Below are positions 63,010 to 64,000 of a stretch of DNA of 64,000 nt, piece by piece (position 1 is the first letter of the stretch; each line of letters opens with the position of its first letter). The translations under genes were made by a program, and so were the position numbers. The stretch spans positions 186,001 through 250,000 of the forward strand of contig NZ_FSRH01000002.1 of the NCBI RefSeq assembly GCF_900141635.1, given 5' to 3'. The notes under the pieces are model-generated. The model was not told the DNA's origin. It did not search any database and worked only from the letters and a program-made list of their open reading frames with translations. Source of the stretch: Peptoclostridium litorale DSM 5388. Lineage in GTDB: Bacteria > Bacillota > Clostridia > Peptostreptococcales > Peptostreptococcaceae.

Positions 63010-63711
63010 TCATATTTGAGCTATAAGAGCCATCCTTTTGGATGTTTTTCCATCGCACCTGTACGAATGGAACCTTCCTTTAGTGCAGCAGGTACACTGG
63101 ACAGCATCTGTTATATTGATTGCAGGGACACCCTTTTCCTCAAGTATTAGCCTATTTATCTTCCAAAGGTCCAAATAATGCCTTCCTTCATCCACTATAT
63201 AAAACTTCGAGTCACAATTTGTAAACTCCAAGTTAAATCTTTGTGCAAGCTCCTCGTCCACCTCATAGCAGCAAGGCCCTATAGAAGGTCCTATTATGCA
63301 CTTGAGGTCCTCTATTTTGCTGTCGTATTCATCTACCATCACATCTATAAGTCCCTGTGAAATCCTTCCATATGTGCCCTTCCAGCCGCAGTGTGCAAGT
63401 CCTACGACCTTTTTTACATCGTCTATTATCGCCACGGGCACACAGTCTGCGACATATATCATTATGGGAGTGTCTTCAATATCTGTAACTATGGCATCTC
63501 CCTCACAAATGCTTTTGACCGCACCTTCATTTATTTTCACAACTTCAGTCCCGTGAACCTGCTTCACATGTGTAAGCCTTTTTTCATTTATACTGCATGC
63601 CTTGCAAAAGCGGCTTATATCATGCGGGTTTTTCATGTTCACCTCTGAATCCGAAAAGAAAACCCTTATTCCGCTTTTCAGTTCAAAATCCCTGCCTTCG
63701 TAGTAGTTCAA
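63010..63711 (-). CDS. pgeF: PgeF/YfiH peptidoglycan editing and purine-nucleoside enzyme
   Basis: 233 residues of the multicopper-oxidase-like laccase-domain family. Motifs: GLAHCGWKGTY, GPSIGPCCYEVDEEL and CTCCTKGRFHSYRCDGK. Family members have adenosine deaminase/phosphorylase activity or correct muropeptide errors. The TTG start has GGGGTGG upstream; it follows nrdR by 14 bp. Confidence 0.9.
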   Translation of the reverse strand: MNYYEGRDFELKSGIRVFFSDSEVNMKNPHDISRFCKACSINEKRLTHVKQVHGTEVVKINEGAVKSICEGDAIVTDIEDTPIMIYVADCVPVAIIDDVKKVVGLAHCGWKGTYGRISQGLIDVMVDEYDSKIEDLKCIIGPSIGPCCYEVDEELAQRFNLEFTNCDSKFYIVDEGRHYLDLWKINRLILEEKGVPAINITDAVQCTCCTKGRFHSYRCDGKTSKRMALIAQI

Positions 63712-63725
63712 TTTTCCACCCCGCG

Positions 63726-64000
63726 TTATTTTTTCTCCTTAAGTATCTTTTCAAGCTCCTCATAAAAAGTATTTATATCCTTAAACTGTCTGTACACAGA
63801 AGCAAACCTCACATATGCCACTTCATCAAGCATTTTGAGCTTTTCCATGACCATCTCGCCTATCTTTTCGCTGAGTACCTCCCTAACGCCACTTGAATTT
63901 AAACTGTTTTCAATATCTGCAACAGCCTTTTCAACACTTTCCGTTGAAACCGGCCTCTTTTCACAAGCTCTAAGCATACCATTAATTATTTTGTTCCTGT
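63726..64000 (-). CDS. nrdR: Transcriptional repressor NrdR, C-terminal part (5' end beyond the window)
   Basis: The visible 91 codons form the ATP-cone domain and tail, including ACEKRPVS and [12 protein letters not shown]. The zinc-finger start lies past the right edge. NrdR represses ribonucleotide reductase genes when dATP is bound. nrdR-pgeF-phoP-phoR run in the same direction and may be one unit. Confidence 0.93.
   Translation of the reverse strand, partial: RNKIINGMLRACEKRPVSTESVEKAVADIENSLNSSGVREVLSEKIGEMVMEKLKMLDEVAYVRFASVYRQFKDINTFYEELEKILKEKK

Overview
The window reads as the chromosome of a low-GC Gram-positive anaerobe of the Clostridia. This rests on the gene content, the strong AGGAGG-type ribosome sites, many TTG starts, HrcA/CIRCE control of the chaperone genes, and a gene order close to the Bacillus subtilis comEC-to-yqfL region: comEC-holA, rpsT, lepA-hemW, hrcA-grpE-dnaK-dnaJ-prmA-rsmE, mtaB-HIT-rpsU-yqeY, nfeD-floA, phoH-pgpH-ybeY-dgkA-cdd-era, recO, ccpN and the PPDK regulator. 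A Peptostreptococcaceae-like organism would fit, but I cannot fix genus or species from sequence alone. Sporulation genes that usually sit in this cluster (gpr-spoIIP beside lepA; yqfC-yqfD before phoH) are missing from their slots, which hints at a non-sporulating lineage.

Layout. 0-17.3 kb is mostly minus strand: the 5' end of a transketolase gene, a CcpN-type repressor with the PPDK regulatory protein, recO, mgtE, era, cdd, a DUF502 membrane protein, a DgkA-PAP2 fusion, ybeY, pgpH, phoH, then nfeD-floA, rpsU-yqeY, HIT and mtaB. ndk is the only plus-strand gene here. 17.4-29.3 kb is an accessory block inserted between mtaB and rsmE, which are neighbours in B. subtilis. It holds a secreted subtilase, a three-gene unit (PD-(D/E)XK-helicase DUF2075 protein, DUF5050 membrane protein, DUF817 membrane protein) with its own promoter and terminator, a secreted cyclophilin, a 5'-nucleotidase, a zinc ribbon protein, a flavodoxin, an internally deleted IS3-family element joining two broken genes (one a YobI-type NTPase), and three copies of a palindromic repeat.

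29.3-43 kb returns to the housekeeping cluster: rsmE, prmA, dnaJ, dnaK, grpE, hrcA, hemW, lepA, rpsT, holA, comEC and a gene of unknown function. 42.7-64 kb is mixed: TcdA, a metallo-beta-lactamase lipoprotein with a DUF3006 partner, an ECF transporter S component, TmcAL, an NlpC/P60 wall hydrolase behind a tRNA-Leu(GAG), a peptide-type binding lipoprotein, a lytic transglycosylase with coaE and polA, a SIMPL protein, tRNA-Leu(CAA), a MacB-type export system, a cold-shock protein, PncB, PhoPR, PgeF and the 3' part of nrdR.

Together the genes cover ribosome assembly and tRNA modification (rpsU, rpsT, era, ybeY, rsmE, prmA, mtaB, tcdA, tmcAL, lepA), protein folding (hrcA regulon), DNA replication, repair and uptake (recO, holA, polA, comEC), envelope work (dgkA-PAP2, floA, nfeD, NlpC, Slt) and carbon-flow control (CcpN, PPDK regulator). 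The 18.9-23.4 kb nuclease-helicase/membrane-protein operon and the palindromic repeat family are the parts least explained by known biology.
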